64,000 nt of DNA from Bin18 sp965242795 (GCA_965242795.1 OZ251505.1:3348001-3412000), one strand, 5' to 3'. Positions 24,781 through 34,813 are shown, counted from the stretch's first letter. A program made the numbers and translations. The notes: generated by a model from the letters alone, not told the origin.

Positions 24781-26445
24781 ATGAACAACCACCCCCCGCG
24801 GACCACGCACGACCAAAATTCCGAAAGTATCATTTCCCCGATGAGTTACGTTCTCGTCCTAGGTGCCTGGTGGCGGGAGATAGCCCTGGGCACCCTTCTG
24901 GTCGCAATCGGGTGTGTGGTATCAATGCAGACTATACGAATTCTCCTTCCGCAATATGAGACATGGGCCGACGTGGCGCTCCTCCCTGTGGTGAGCAGCA
25001 TCGCAATTGACACAACATTCACAACAGGGGCCACGGAGGATGCCCAAAGAGGTCGGCGGAGGCCGATGCGGGATAAGAATGCTAGGCGCGCTGCGTTCGT
25101 GGCGCTCGTCAGGAGTGGATCCGTGGCCCAGGCCACGACCGACCGACTGCGCGGAAAACTGTATGAAAAAGATATCTCTGCGGCTACGCTCCTCGAAAGA
25201 GTCGACGCCAAACTGGCCACAGTGGGGCCTCTTTCACTGCGGAACACCAGCGATCTAATCCGCATTACGGCCAGGGACGATTCACCAGAGAAGGCCGCGG
25301 CCCTTGCTAGCGCTTGGGCAGAGGTATTCGTGGCCCAAATCAATCGTCTGTACAAAGGTGCGCCGGAGAACCAGCTCGCCACGATTCTCGCTGAAGAGAA
25401 ACAGACGCAGAAAGCATACAACGTGGCCCAGGAAAGATTGGAAAAGTTCCTCGTCAGCAGTAAAGCCGAAAATTTGGAGAGCTCCCTCAGAACAGTACAA
25501 GAGGCTCTTTCCTCTCTATACGCCCTGAAGCAGGAGAGATTCAAAAATGTTCTCCTGGCCAAGGAACAAAATCTGCAACGTCAATCCCAGGCGGTCAATC
25601 TGTTGGTCGAGACGCAGTACAATAGGCTGGCGGAGACTTACGCCCTACAGCGAAAACTAGAACAGGTGTTGATGAATGCAGTAGATCTCCGTGTCCAGAT
25701 TGAGAAAGAAGAAGAAAGTACCTCATCGAACTTCATTCCCCTCTTGCTGCTCAAGACCGAGGCGTACGCCTCGTCGGCCAGACTTCCAGAGTCCCTGGAT
25801 TTCAGCATCGACGATCTCACCCGAGTTGCGGCCCTCCAGACCGACCTCTCCGCCGACGTGGAAAAGCTCATTTCTACGATACAAAATCGGCTCGAACAGA
25901 TCGATAAATCTATTGAATCGCAAACGGACAATTTATCCTCGAATGACGGTCTCAACCTTTCTATGGAAGGCGATGGTGATCCCGGATCGCTTTCTAGAGA
26001 CGATGATTTTTATGACATCGACGCCCGGAGTGCAGCAATCATCCTGAACGACGGAGGAGACGGCTTTGTGCTGAATACGATAATCGGAGATATGGAAAAA
26101 CAGGTTCAGAGGATGAAGGGACAGATCGAAACGGAGAAGTCCAGGCAGAATAGTCTCACTCAGAACCGGGATGTGCAGCAAGCGGCACTGAGAAGCCTTC
26201 AGAGCGAGGCTGTCGAACTGAAATTAGCGATGGCGGCCTTTACGTCAGAAGTGCGCCTCGCATCACATGCTTTGGTACCAACACGTTCCATTTACCCATC
26301 CGTGCTGTTGACCGCCAGCCTAGGCGGGATCGCTGGACTGCTCGCAATGCTGCCCCTTGTATTCTCATTGAATTTTCGAGGGATACCCCCTTTTCTCGAA
26401 CGATGGAGAGCGACACGGCCTAAACAGAACAAAGATGGCGGGTGA
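24781..26445 (+). CDS. Wzz/GumC-like polysaccharide chain-length or co-polymerase protein
   Basis: The 554-residue protein has one membrane helix near residues 32-55 (IALGTLLVAIGCVVSM), a large predicted periplasmic region, and a second helix near 505-530 (LLTASLGGIAGLLAMLPLVF). Long coiled-coil segments fill residues 190-300 and 430-480. This is the layout of polysaccharide co-polymerases. An alpha/beta base is present (DSPEKAAALASAWAEVFVAQ), similar to the Wzz domain. There is no C-terminal tyrosine kinase domain. It would set polymer length together with the Wzy-like protein encoded 15 bp downstream. Residues 390-425 are unusually acidic (GDGDPGSLSRDDDFYD). Confidence 0.75.
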   Translation: MNNHPPRTTHDQNSESIISPMSYVLVLGAWWREIALGTLLVAIGCVVSMQTIRILLPQYETWADVALLPVVSSIAIDTTFTTGATEDAQRGRRRPMRDKNARRAAFVALVRSGSVAQATTDRLRGKLYEKDISAATLLERVDAKLATVGPLSLRNTSDLIRITARDDSPEKAAALASAWAEVFVAQINRLYKGAPENQLATILAEEKQTQKAYNVAQERLEKFLVSSKAENLESSLRTVQEALSSLYALKQERFKNVLLAKEQNLQRQSQAVNLLVETQYNRLAETYALQRKLEQVLMNAVDLRVQIEKEEESTSSNFIPLLLLKTEAYASSARLPESLDFSIDDLTRVAALQTDLSADVEKLISTIQNRLEQIDKSIESQTDNLSSNDGLNLSMEGDGDPGSLSRDDDFYDIDARSAAIILNDGGDGFVLNTIIGDMEKQVQRMKGQIETEKSRQNSLTQNRDVQQAALRSLQSEAVELKLAMAAFTSEVRLASHALVPTRSIYPSVLLTASLGGIAGLLAMLPLVFSLNFRGIPPFLERWRATRPKQNKDGG

Positions 26446-26460
26446 AGGCTACGAGAGCCG

Positions 26461-27870
26461 ATGCAGAATCCAACGTCGGCAAATACGCTGGCTGGCTCGC
26501 CCGCCCGGCGGGCTTCAACTTCTCGTTTGGTACGGTTCGGATTCTGGACGTTGGGTGTGGGAAGTCTTATCAATTTCAACCATTTTTCCAATATGACGGT
26601 GGGTACAGGCTGGCCGATCACCTTGGGTATCGTCTTTTGCTGCGCGCTCCTGTGTCTGACAGTTCGTACCCCGTTACGACGGAACTTGGGGAGCCCGGGT
26701 TTTCTGCTCGTCGCCACTCTGACTTCATATCTCTTCATCGGTCTGAGCGGTGCCCTCATCTCCAATCCCGAGGGGTACTTAGAGGATATTACGCTCCCAT
26801 TTCGCGTCGGCCTAGCTGCCTTCATCGGCGTAGCAACGATACTCGGGGCATCCGTGGAGTTGCGCCGACTCGGAGTCGAATACATGCTGAAAAAGATTCT
26901 TATTATCCTGACCGTGACATGCGTCTTTATATTAATGACCCCCTTTTTGTTCAAATATGTCTATACGATGCCGTCGCATTTGTCTGATGTCCGGACCATT
27001 TCCAATGTTCGGTTCATCGGGACCTATGCGAATCCTAATTTAGCAGGGGGGATGGCCTGTTATGCGGTCGGTCTGGCATTGGTCTTCTTGGATGGCAACC
27101 GATATCGAAAGTTCGCCACTTTGGCCTTGATCCTTGGCAGTATGGCAACGATCGTGACGTTCTCGAGGATGGCGATCCTCACGCTGGGAGGGCTCCTTCT
27201 TTTGTTCGGCATCTCTTCAGTATCAAGTCTTCGTTCTAGGCAGGGGACGGTTATCAAGGTATTTACGATCGCCCTTGTAGGAGGCGCCTGCGTCCTCTTC
27301 ATCCTCACCGCGGAATTCTTCTTTCTCAAGGAGGAGGCCGACGCGTTCTCTCGGTTGGTGTGGATTCGAACCTTCGGCGGGGACTTCGAAGCTCTCGAAG
27401 GTGCAAGTGCAAGAGGTTCAATCAATAACCGCCGCACACTTTGGTCCTTGGGTTGGTCGAAGGTCATGGAATCTCCACTTTTTGGTCACGGTCTCTGGCA
27501 GATCCACCACCTTGAAGACGGTCCCAAATGTCGAATGAATATCACGTGTGGAGCCCACAATTCATTTTTGATACTTTGGGGAGAAGCCGGTATCATTCCC
27601 TTCCTGTTGATTGTCTTTTTGATCGGCTCGTTACTGTGGAAGGCGCTGATGCTGCCGCGGTCTATTGCCACAAACGCCGTTGCCGTCCTGACCTCCATCT
27701 TCATTGTGGCGTTCCTGGGAGCCGACGGCGTAATGTATTTCCCCTGGCAGATCTTTATCTTGGGACTGATTTGCGCGTTAGTAGCGTATGCAACACGGGA
27801 ATCACGCGGGCGGCAGTCAAGACACGACCAGCACAGTGCTCATGGCAGAGGACCTTCCGCGACAGGATAA
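26461..27870 (+). CDS. O-antigen ligase/polymerase-like membrane protein (Wzy-type)
   Basis: The 469-residue protein has about eleven hydrophobic segments. After residue 300 it carries a periplasmic loop containing SLGWSKVMESPLFGHGLWQI and GAHNSFLILWGEAGIIPF, the AHN-x-F-L signature of the O-antigen ligase/polymerase family. GTYANPNLAGGMACYAVGLA in the middle is also typical. It likely polymerises lipid-linked repeat units in the periplasm. It follows the Wzz-like gene by 15 bp and precedes the flippase gene by 11 bp. GC content is lower than in the catabolic genes. Confidence 0.85.
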   Translation: MQNPTSANTLAGSPARRASTSRLVRFGFWTLGVGSLINFNHFSNMTVGTGWPITLGIVFCCALLCLTVRTPLRRNLGSPGFLLVATLTSYLFIGLSGALISNPEGYLEDITLPFRVGLAAFIGVATILGASVELRRLGVEYMLKKILIILTVTCVFILMTPFLFKYVYTMPSHLSDVRTISNVRFIGTYANPNLAGGMACYAVGLALVFLDGNRYRKFATLALILGSMATIVTFSRMAILTLGGLLLLFGISSVSSLRSRQGTVIKVFTIALVGGACVLFILTAEFFFLKEEADAFSRLVWIRTFGGDFEALEGASARGSINNRRTLWSLGWSKVMESPLFGHGLWQIHHLEDGPKCRMNITCGAHNSFLILWGEAGIIPFLLIVFLIGSLLWKALMLPRSIATNAVAVLTSIFIVAFLGADGVMYFPWQIFILGLICALVAYATRESRGRQSRHDQHSAHGRGPSATG

Positions 27871-27881
27871 TCTCACCTTTC

Positions 27882-29468
27882 ATGTCCTCTCTCATCCCCG
27901 AAGCCACACAGCTTGAAGCGAGTGGAGGCCGACCTCGCGCCACGAGCCTGGGTGTCCGAGCGTTGGGCGGGTTCGGATGGTCCTCCCTCACGGTCCTCAT
28001 CAAAGCCCTACTCACGTTCCTCGTCCTGGCGATCCTCTCTCGGTTGCTCACGCCGAACGATTTCGGTCTGGCCGGCATCGCCTGGATTCTGATCGAATTG
28101 GCTACGAAATTCGGCCAGACCGGTATCGGGCACGCGTTGATCCAACGCCGCGAACTGACCGATCGGCACCTTGAAATCGGTTTCACGCTCTCCACGGTGC
28201 TCGGTTGCACCGTGGCAGGAACGATTTGGCTGGTTGCCCCACGTTTCGGCCACCTCTTCGACGAACCAACTGTAGCGTCGCTTCTGCGAATTTTCTCCGT
28301 GACGTTCGTCATTGGCGGTGTGGGGGTGGTGCCGGAGCATCTGCTGCGTCGGAATCTCCGATTCAAGCAGTTGATGGTGGCCGACCTCCTTTCGTATGCA
28401 ACCGGCTACGGGCTCACGGCAACGGTTCTGGCTTTCCAAGGTTTCGGTGTGTGGTCACTCGTCTGGGGCGAGATCACGCGGGTGTTGATTCGCACGGTGA
28501 CGACCTCTCTCTATTCTCCCCCACCTCTACGTTTCCGCTTGGCGGCTCGCGAAGTGACCGACTTCATCTCCCACGGCGCCGGGTACTCGCTCACACAGGT
28601 GTTCGACTTCATCGTGCGTACGGGCGGGTACTTCGTCGTCGGACGCTTGCTGGGGGCCACAGCGCTGGGGTACTACACGCGGGCCGACCGCATAGCCTCG
28701 TTACCGTTTCAATACCTCGGCGGGAATCTGTTCGAAGTGGTATTCCCCGCCATGGCGCAACGTCAGCAGCGGGTGGATCTCGCACGCACCGTCCATCTCC
28801 ACGGTGTCGAGATGTTGGCGCTGGCGGTCTTGCCGGTGAGCGCTCTGGTTCTGTTGTGCGCCCCTGGGATCGTCGCCGTGGTCCTGGGAGGACAGTGGAA
28901 CGAGGCGGCTCCCGTTCTTCGGATTCTTGCGATCGGGATTCCCTTCCAAACGATCGGCATCCTGAACGTTGCCGCCATTCGCGCGTCGGGTGCCGTCTCC
29001 AAGGAGACATGGAGGCAGGCTGCCCATGCTTTTTTCGTTCTTTTCGGTGCTTGGCTCGGCAGTCACTGGGGCTTGACGGGTGTGGCTGTCGCTCTCGTCG
29101 GCACGCAGATCCTTGCGTGTCTGCTCATGACCCAGGCCGCGGTGTCTATCCTCGGATTGGACCCGCGCCGTCTCCTACGTTGCTGCTTGCCTGCCCTCTG
29201 GTCAAGCGGTTGGACTGCTCTTGTGCTGTGGCTGGCGACGGGCCAATTCCAGGCATGGGAGCTATCTGCCGGTGCGGCAATTTCTTTCGAGATTCTGCTC
29301 TGGGCTATAGGGATCGTTGCCACGACGTATTGTGCCCCCTCCTGGGCTCGTCTCTGGTCCGTTCCCTGGGCGCTGGCGCACGTACCTTTCGACGTCATGG
29401 GAACACCCGGGCGTTACGTGCGCAACGGGTTGGGACGGTTGCCGGTACCCATGAACGCGGGTCAATAA
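27882..29468 (+). CDS. Polysaccharide flippase, Wzx/MATE-like (lipopolysaccharide biosynthesis protein family)
   Basis: The 528-residue protein has twelve to fourteen hydrophobic segments and matches the polysaccharide transport family (PST). Typical blocks are AILSRLLTPNDFGLAGIAWI near the start, GHALIQRRELTDRHLEIGF, and GYYTRADRIASLPFQYLGG in the centre. It would flip undecaprenyl-linked glycan across the inner membrane. The ATG at 27882 was chosen because homology begins about 20 residues later; the frame is open further upstream only inside the Wzy-like gene. It is followed by the asparagine-synthetase-like gene after 47 bp. Confidence 0.88.
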   Translation: MSSLIPEATQLEASGGRPRATSLGVRALGGFGWSSLTVLIKALLTFLVLAILSRLLTPNDFGLAGIAWILIELATKFGQTGIGHALIQRRELTDRHLEIGFTLSTVLGCTVAGTIWLVAPRFGHLFDEPTVASLLRIFSVTFVIGGVGVVPEHLLRRNLRFKQLMVADLLSYATGYGLTATVLAFQGFGVWSLVWGEITRVLIRTVTTSLYSPPPLRFRLAAREVTDFISHGAGYSLTQVFDFIVRTGGYFVVGRLLGATALGYYTRADRIASLPFQYLGGNLFEVVFPAMAQRQQRVDLARTVHLHGVEMLALAVLPVSALVLLCAPGIVAVVLGGQWNEAAPVLRILAIGIPFQTIGILNVAAIRASGAVSKETWRQAAHAFFVLFGAWLGSHWGLTGVAVALVGTQILACLLMTQAAVSILGLDPRRLLRCCLPALWSSGWTALVLWLATGQFQAWELSAGAAISFEILLWAIGIVATTYCAPSWARLWSVPWALAHVPFDVMGTPGRYVRNGLGRLPVPMNAGQ

Positions 29469-29515
29469 AGGAGAGCGGTGGGTCTGACTCTCGAAAAGTC
29501 CACCGAAGATCCCAA

Positions 29516-31492
29516 ATGTGCGGCATCGCCGGTTTTCTCGACGGAAGATATGCCGCTTCGGAAGAAGCGTGCTCGATCGCCCGCGCCATGGCGGACGCCG
29601 TAACCCATCGCGGTCCGGATAATGCCGGCGTCTGGCTCGACCGCGGGGCCGGCGTCGCATTGGCCCACCGTCGCTTGGCCGTCATCGACCCCTCGCCTGC
29701 AGGTCGGCAGCCGATGGAGTCCGTCTCCGGGCGCCACGTCATCGTCTTCAACGGTGAGATCTACAATCATACGGACATCAGACGGCAACTCGAAATCCGG
29801 TTTCCAACCGCCTGCTCGTGGAGGGGGCGTTCCGATACCGAAACGCTTCTGGTCGCTATCGAATGCTGGGGCCTGGAGAAGACGCTGCAGGCAGCCGTCG
29901 GCATGTTCGCCTTCGCACTCTGGAACCAAGAGACCAGAACGCTCTATCTCGCGCGTGACCGGATGGGTGAAAAGCCGCTCTATTACGGCATGCAGAACGG
30001 AGTCTTTCTGTTCGGGTCCGAACTGAAGGCGTTGGCGACGCATCCAGCATTCGGAGGAGACATTGACCGGGATATGCTCACCTTGCTCCTTCGGCACAAT
30101 TATATTCCCTCCCCCCGGTCGATTTATCGCGGAGTGCGAAAGCTGCCCGCAGGTACGTATATCTGGGTCGCTCTATGCGGGGCACGGAAATTTGCCGGCG
30201 AGATACCCGAACCGCAACATTACTGGTCGCTCCACAAGGTCGTCGCGGACGGCTGTACGCACCTGTTCGAGGGGAACGCTAATGAGGCGGTAGCCGCTCT
30301 CCATGACGTATTGTTCCAGGCAGTTGGGCAGCAGATGGTCGCGGACGTTCCGCTCGGGGCTTTTCTCTCCGGCGGAATCGATTCCTCGACCATCGTCGCG
30401 CTCATGCAGGCGCAGTCGGAGCGTCCGGTGCGAACCTTCACGATCGGGTTCGGTGACCCGGACTATAACGAGGCAGAGTATGCCGCTGCGGTGGCCAAGC
30501 ATCTTGGAACCGACCATACCGACTTGTACGTGTCGGCAAAGGACGCGCTGGAGGTCATCCCCCGTCTTCCCGCGCTATTCGACGAGCCTTTTGCCGATCA
30601 CTCGCAGATTCCGACTTTCCTCGTCGCCAAGATGGCACGCCAAGACGTCACCGTCGCTCTATCCGGAGACGGTGGCGACGAGATATTCGGCGGCTATCGA
30701 CACTATTCCCGAACCCCGCGGCTTTGGCAGGCGATCTCACATACACCGACCCAGTTTTGCCGACTTGCGGCGTACGCGATTGGGGTGCTCTTGCCTCACG
30801 GTTCGGGTCATTGGTTGCCGGAAGGTTCCCTTCACCAGACGCGGCTGGGTCAGAGATGGGCACAGGCGAAAGTCAAGGCACGGAAGCTGGCGTCGTTGAT
30901 GGAGTGTCAATCGCCGGAGCAACTCTATTGTCGCCAAATTTCACACTGGTTGAATCCGGAGACCGTCGTGCGCGGATCATCCGAACCCTCGACGGTTCTC
31001 GCCGACCCGGCAAGCTGGCCGGATGCGCCCGATTTCGCGAGTCGATTGATGGCGGTCGACGCCCTGAGCTATCTTCCCGAGGATATTCTGGTCAAGGTCG
31101 ACCGGGCGGCGATGGGCGTCAGCCTGGAGACGCGCACACCGTTCCTCGACCATCGCGTCGTGGAATTTGCTTGGCGGCTCCCGCTGTCGGTGAAAATTCG
31201 GAACGGCCGGCAAAAATGGGGGTTGCGGCAGATACTCTACAAATACGTCCCGAAGAAACTCGTCGAGCGGCCGAAGACGGGATTCGAGATGCCGCTTGCC
31301 GCGTGGCTCCGAGGGCCGCTCAGGGATTGGGCCGAAGCCCTGCTCGACGAGCGGCGCTTACAGGGAGAGGGGTTTTTCGACTCGCAACCGATCCGGCAAA
31401 AATGGCATACGCATCTGAGTGGGCGGGAGCAACAGGCCGGGCCTCTCTGGAGCGTCCTGATGTTCCAGGCGTGGTTGGAGCACAATCGATGA
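29516..31492 (+). CDS. asnB: Asparagine synthase (glutamine-hydrolysing), polysaccharide-locus type
   Basis: The 658-residue protein starts MCGIAGFLDGRY, so Cys2 is available as the glutaminase nucleophile after Met removal. HRGPDNAG, FNGEIYNH and RDRMGEKPLYY complete the class II amidotransferase domain to about residue 210. The synthetase domain has the PP-loop FLSGGIDSSTIVALM near residue 285, ALSGDGGDEIFGGYRHY and LEDILVKVDRAAMG-type sequence (SYLPEDILVKVDRAAMGVSL). Length fits AsnB. Such paralogues are frequent in exopolysaccharide loci, where they probably amidate sugar carboxylates or serve a related step. This gene is separate from the truncated-glutaminase paralogue at 35595. Confidence 0.9.
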   Translation: MCGIAGFLDGRYAASEEACSIARAMADAVTHRGPDNAGVWLDRGAGVALAHRRLAVIDPSPAGRQPMESVSGRHVIVFNGEIYNHTDIRRQLEIRFPTACSWRGRSDTETLLVAIECWGLEKTLQAAVGMFAFALWNQETRTLYLARDRMGEKPLYYGMQNGVFLFGSELKALATHPAFGGDIDRDMLTLLLRHNYIPSPRSIYRGVRKLPAGTYIWVALCGARKFAGEIPEPQHYWSLHKVVADGCTHLFEGNANEAVAALHDVLFQAVGQQMVADVPLGAFLSGGIDSSTIVALMQAQSERPVRTFTIGFGDPDYNEAEYAAAVAKHLGTDHTDLYVSAKDALEVIPRLPALFDEPFADHSQIPTFLVAKMARQDVTVALSGDGGDEIFGGYRHYSRTPRLWQAISHTPTQFCRLAAYAIGVLLPHGSGHWLPEGSLHQTRLGQRWAQAKVKARKLASLMECQSPEQLYCRQISHWLNPETVVRGSSEPSTVLADPASWPDAPDFASRLMAVDALSYLPEDILVKVDRAAMGVSLETRTPFLDHRVVEFAWRLPLSVKIRNGRQKWGLRQILYKYVPKKLVERPKTGFEMPLAAWLRGPLRDWAEALLDERRLQGEGFFDSQPIRQKWHTHLSGREQQAGPLWSVLMFQAWLEHNR

Positions 31493-31562
31493 AAGGATGA
31501 GGGAAGGCTCCATGTGCGCTGAAACGGTACGAATCGCCGGAATCCGGTAAGAACGGTGTCCT

Positions 31563-32717
31563 ATGGCAAAGAAACGGCATCTCTTGTTGATCGGTCCCCC
31601 ACCCTACAAGGGGAGCGGGAGCCGCGTCAGATTCGAATTCCTGTTCGGATACTTGAGCCGTTTCCCCAATCTTGTTGTCACCTGCTTTGACCTGCCCGTC
31701 TTCTCTCCTTTGTACAACGCGAATGGAACGTTTGGTCCCCTGAGTCATCTCCGCACTTGCATGCGTTTGTTGCACGCAGTCATGTGGGTCCCCCGTGTCG
31801 ACCTCGTCGTCATCTATGGCACGAGCGACTTCTGCTTCTCTTACGGATTGGCCTTCGCGTTCACTTCCAAGCTGTTTCGCAAGCGCTGCATTGCAATGCC
31901 GACGGGCGGACGAGGAATATTCGGGACGACTCGTTTACCGTTGCCGGCGCGGAAGATGTGTCTCGCCATGATCCGGGCCTTCGACACTTTCATCGTGCAG
32001 ACGAAGATAGCCCGAAATGATCTCCCCCCCCGGTTATGGATGAGGACTCTCGTCATCAAGAACTTTCGTCCACGATTACCGGACATGCTCTCGACTCGGC
32101 ATGGTGAAGAGAGAACGATAAGTTTCGCTTTCGTGTCGAGCGCTGACGGGCAGGCAGGAGAAAAAAAGCCTACAAAAGGTCTGGACGTCTTGCTCGACGC
32201 TTTCGATTCTTCGTGTGTCGCTTTGGGATCAGGCAAGCGCATCGAATTACACCTCTACGGCCCGCTTCCACCAAGTCTGACCGAACGCGTCATACAGACG
32301 CCGAGTATCATGGTCCACGGCTTATTGTCCGAGGAACAATTGCGCACGAGTTTGAAGCAACACGACGTCCTGGCCTTCCCGAGCCGCTACCCATTCGAAG
32401 GGCATCCCGGTGCGATCATTGAAGCGTTCATGGCCGGTTTACCCGTCATCGCGAGCGCCTTGCCTGGGCCGATGGAAATCGTCGCCCATGAAGTCAACGG
32501 GTTCATCGTCGAGACCGGTAATTCGAAAGCCTTCGCCACAGCGATGCGTCGGCTTGCCACCGACCACGAGTTTCGTCACCGACTGAGCGCGGGGGCGCGA
32601 GCCTCAGCGACGGATTTCGACCAGGAGAAAATCCTTCCTGAACTCGTCGCGGCGCTCGGACTGCTTCCTGTCGCTCCGCGAGGCCGGGCCGCCGGTCCAT
32701 GCGCACCGGCTGAATGA
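31563..32717 (+). CDS. GT4-family glycosyltransferase
   Basis: The 384-residue protein has the two-Rossmann GT-B layout. The N-terminal half begins HLLLIGPPPYKGSGSRVRFE, a glycine-rich donor/acceptor loop typical of family 4. The C-terminal half has LHLYGPLPPSL, HDVLAFPSRYPFEGHPGAII followed by EAFMAGLPVIAS, the EX7E-type region that binds the nucleotide sugar. It acts at the cytosolic face of the membrane. It is the last gene of the plus-strand arm, 70 bp after asnB. The following 271 bp to the next gene contain no gene that I can see. Confidence 0.88.
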   Translation: MAKKRHLLLIGPPPYKGSGSRVRFEFLFGYLSRFPNLVVTCFDLPVFSPLYNANGTFGPLSHLRTCMRLLHAVMWVPRVDLVVIYGTSDFCFSYGLAFAFTSKLFRKRCIAMPTGGRGIFGTTRLPLPARKMCLAMIRAFDTFIVQTKIARNDLPPRLWMRTLVIKNFRPRLPDMLSTRHGEERTISFAFVSSADGQAGEKKPTKGLDVLLDAFDSSCVALGSGKRIELHLYGPLPPSLTERVIQTPSIMVHGLLSEEQLRTSLKQHDVLAFPSRYPFEGHPGAIIEAFMAGLPVIASALPGPMEIVAHEVNGFIVETGNSKAFATAMRRLATDHEFRHRLSAGARASATDFDQEKILPELVAALGLLPVAPRGRAAGPCAPAE

Positions 32718-32988
32718 GAGCAATCCGCTGAGGGTCGGGAGGTTCCTCAGCCTCCGTGGATAGAAGAGTCGCACGCGCTGCGTCCGACCGTTTCCGGGTG
32801 CCTCCCTGCGCAACTGAAAATGGAGTGTGGAGCCCAGAGAATCAGCCTCCGCATCGAAATTGCATATGATCGCAAAGGCTAACTGAATGAGGGAGTCCCA
32901 AACAATTCCTATCTTTTCTGGACGGTTTCGCGTAGAAGCCTCTATGTTTTCTGTGGTGGCAACGTTCTAAATCAGGAGGGCGACGAAC

Positions 32989-34149
32989 ATGGGAGTCTTG
33001 TCGGGGTATAAAGTCGTGGAGTTCGCGGGGATCGGGCCGGCGCCGATGTGCGCGATGCTCCTGTCGGACATGGGCGCGGAAGTGCTACGCATTGACCGGA
33101 CGGAGGACGTGGATCTGGGCGTAGCGACCGACGCGAAGTTCAACCTGCTGGGCCGCGGGCGGCGGTCCGTCGCGATCGATCTCAAGCAGTCCGCGGGGAC
33201 GGAAGCCGCGCTCACCCTGATCGGGCAGGCCGATGCGCTCATCGAAGGGTTCCGGCCCGGAGTGATGGAGCGGCTGGGCGTCGGCCCGGACGTGTGTCTG
33301 GCCCGCAATCCGCGCCTCGTGTTCGGGCGGATGACCGGCTGGGGTCAGGAGGGGCCGCTGGCCAACGCGGTCGGCCACGACATCAACTACATCGCGCTCG
33401 TCGGGGCGCTGCATTCCATCGGACGCAAGGGCGAAGCGCCGGTGCCGCCGCTCAATCTGGTCGGCGACTTCGGCGGCGGGGGCGTGTTTCTCGCGTTGGG
33501 CGTGGTCGGGGCGTTGCTGGAAGCGCAGAAGTCGGGCAAAGGGCAGGTCATCGACGTGGCGATGATCGACGGCGCCGCGTCCCTGATGACCGCCATCTAT
33601 GGGCTGCGCGCGGCCGGCAAGTGGACCGACAATCGCGGGGAGAATATCCTGGACACGGGCGCGCACTACTACAACGTGTACGAGACCAGCGACGGCCAAT
33701 ACGTGTCGGTCGGGTCGATCGAGCCGAAGTTCTACGCCGAACTGCTGCGCCTGACCGGGTTGGAGCGCGAAGAGCTCCCCCGGCAGAACGACCGCGCCGC
33801 GTGGCCCGCGCTGACCGAAAAGTTGGCGGCGATCTTCAGGACCAAGACGCGCGCCGAATGGGACGCCCTGCTGGAAGGTAGCGACATCTGCTACGCGCCG
33901 GTGTTGAACATGCAGGATGCGGCGGAACATCCGCACAACCAAGCGCGAGGGACGTTCGTCGAGGTCGAAGGCGTGCCGCAACCGGCCCCGGCCCCGCGTT
34001 TCAGCCGCACGCCGAGCGCGATTCAGCGTCCGCCCGCCAGTCCGGGTGAGCATACCGACGAGGCGCTGCGCGACTGGGGGTTCGACGCCGCGGAACTGGA
34101 CCGGTTGCGCGGCCGCGGGGTGATCGGCACGCGCGCCGCGGCGAAGTAA
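32989..34149 (+). CDS. CaiB/BaiF family, alpha-methylacyl-CoA racemase-like
   Basis: The 386-residue protein is a family III CoA-transferase-fold enzyme. It has the racemase catalytic set rather than a simple transferase pattern: His in AVGHDINYIALVGAL near residue 126, Asp in NLVGDFGGGG near residue 157 and Glu in VGSIEPKFYAEL near residue 241, corresponding to His126/Asp156/Glu241 of the Mycobacterium tuberculosis enzyme. It would interconvert (R)- and (S)-2-methylacyl-CoA for beta-oxidation of branched chains. The ATG at 32989 has AGGAGG about ten bases upstream. It is followed 34 bp later by a DUF924 gene. Confidence 0.9.
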   Translation: MGVLSGYKVVEFAGIGPAPMCAMLLSDMGAEVLRIDRTEDVDLGVATDAKFNLLGRGRRSVAIDLKQSAGTEAALTLIGQADALIEGFRPGVMERLGVGPDVCLARNPRLVFGRMTGWGQEGPLANAVGHDINYIALVGALHSIGRKGEAPVPPLNLVGDFGGGGVFLALGVVGALLEAQKSGKGQVIDVAMIDGAASLMTAIYGLRAAGKWTDNRGENILDTGAHYYNVYETSDGQYVSVGSIEPKFYAELLRLTGLEREELPRQNDRAAWPALTEKLAAIFRTKTRAEWDALLEGSDICYAPVLNMQDAAEHPHNQARGTFVEVEGVPQPAPAPRFSRTPSAIQRPPASPGEHTDEALRDWGFDAAELDRLRGRGVIGTRAAAK

Positions 34150-34183
34150 CCGCCGTGCGTCCTCCGCGTCCGGCCGATGTCCG

Positions 34184-34813
34184 ATGGACCCCGAAGCCAT
34201 CCTCGAGTTCTGGTTCGCCGACGCCGCGACCGGTCCCGACAAGGCCGCGGCTCGCAACCCGTTCTGGTACGAAGGCACGCCGGAGACCGACGCGACGATC
34301 CGCGCTCGGTTCTCCGGCGTCGTGGAGCAGGCGCGCGCCGGCGGGCTTGCGGACTGGGAGGCGCAGCCGCGCTCCTGGCTGGCGCTGATCGTGACGTTGG
34401 ACCAGTTTCCGCGCAACGTCTCTCGCGGCACCGCGGCGGCCTTCGCCTGCGATGCGCTCGCGCAGGGCGTGGCCCGGCGGGGTTGGGACGCGGGGCGGCA
34501 CGAGTCACTCCATGTGATCGAGGCGGTATTCTGCCTCCTGCCGTTCCAGCACGCCGAGGATCTCGGCCTGCAACACGAGGCGCTGCGGCGGGGTGAGGCG
34601 CTGCTGGCCGCGGCGCCCGCGGAGTGGAAGGCCGTGGTCGAGCAGTTTCAGGGATATGCCCGCAAGCACGTGTATCTCATCGAGCGCTTCGGCCGCTTTC
34701 CGCATCGGAACGCGCTGCTCGGCCGGGTCTCAACCCCGGAGGAGCAGGCGTATCTGGACGCGGGCACCGGGTTCTTCGGACAGGCGCCCAAACACGCGCC
34801 GTCCGGCACGTGA
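34184..34813 (+). CDS. DUF924 family protein
   Basis: The 209-residue protein matches the DUF924 family (alpha-helical, TPR-like fold, function unknown). Diagnostic blocks are ILEFWFADA at the N-terminus, LIVTLDQFPRNVSRGTAAAF in the middle, CLLPFQHAEDLGLQHEAL, and IERFGRFPHRNALLGRVSTP near the end. Its length is normal. It lies 34 bp after the racemase-like gene on the same strand and converges on the RiPP operon. Confidence 0.88.
   Translation: MDPEAILEFWFADAATGPDKAAARNPFWYEGTPETDATIRARFSGVVEQARAGGLADWEAQPRSWLALIVTLDQFPRNVSRGTAAAFACDALAQGVARRGWDAGRHESLHVIEAVFCLLPFQHAEDLGLQHEALRRGEALLAAAPAEWKAVVEQFQGYARKHVYLIERFGRFPHRNALLGRVSTPEEQAYLDAGTGFFGQAPKHAPSGT

Noticed and set aside
29516..31492. Assigning this asparagine synthase to the RiPP cluster
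   Set aside because: It has Cys2 and a complete glutaminase domain, lies inside the polysaccharide operon 3.5 kb away on the other strand, and fits a sugar-amidating or AsnB role better.
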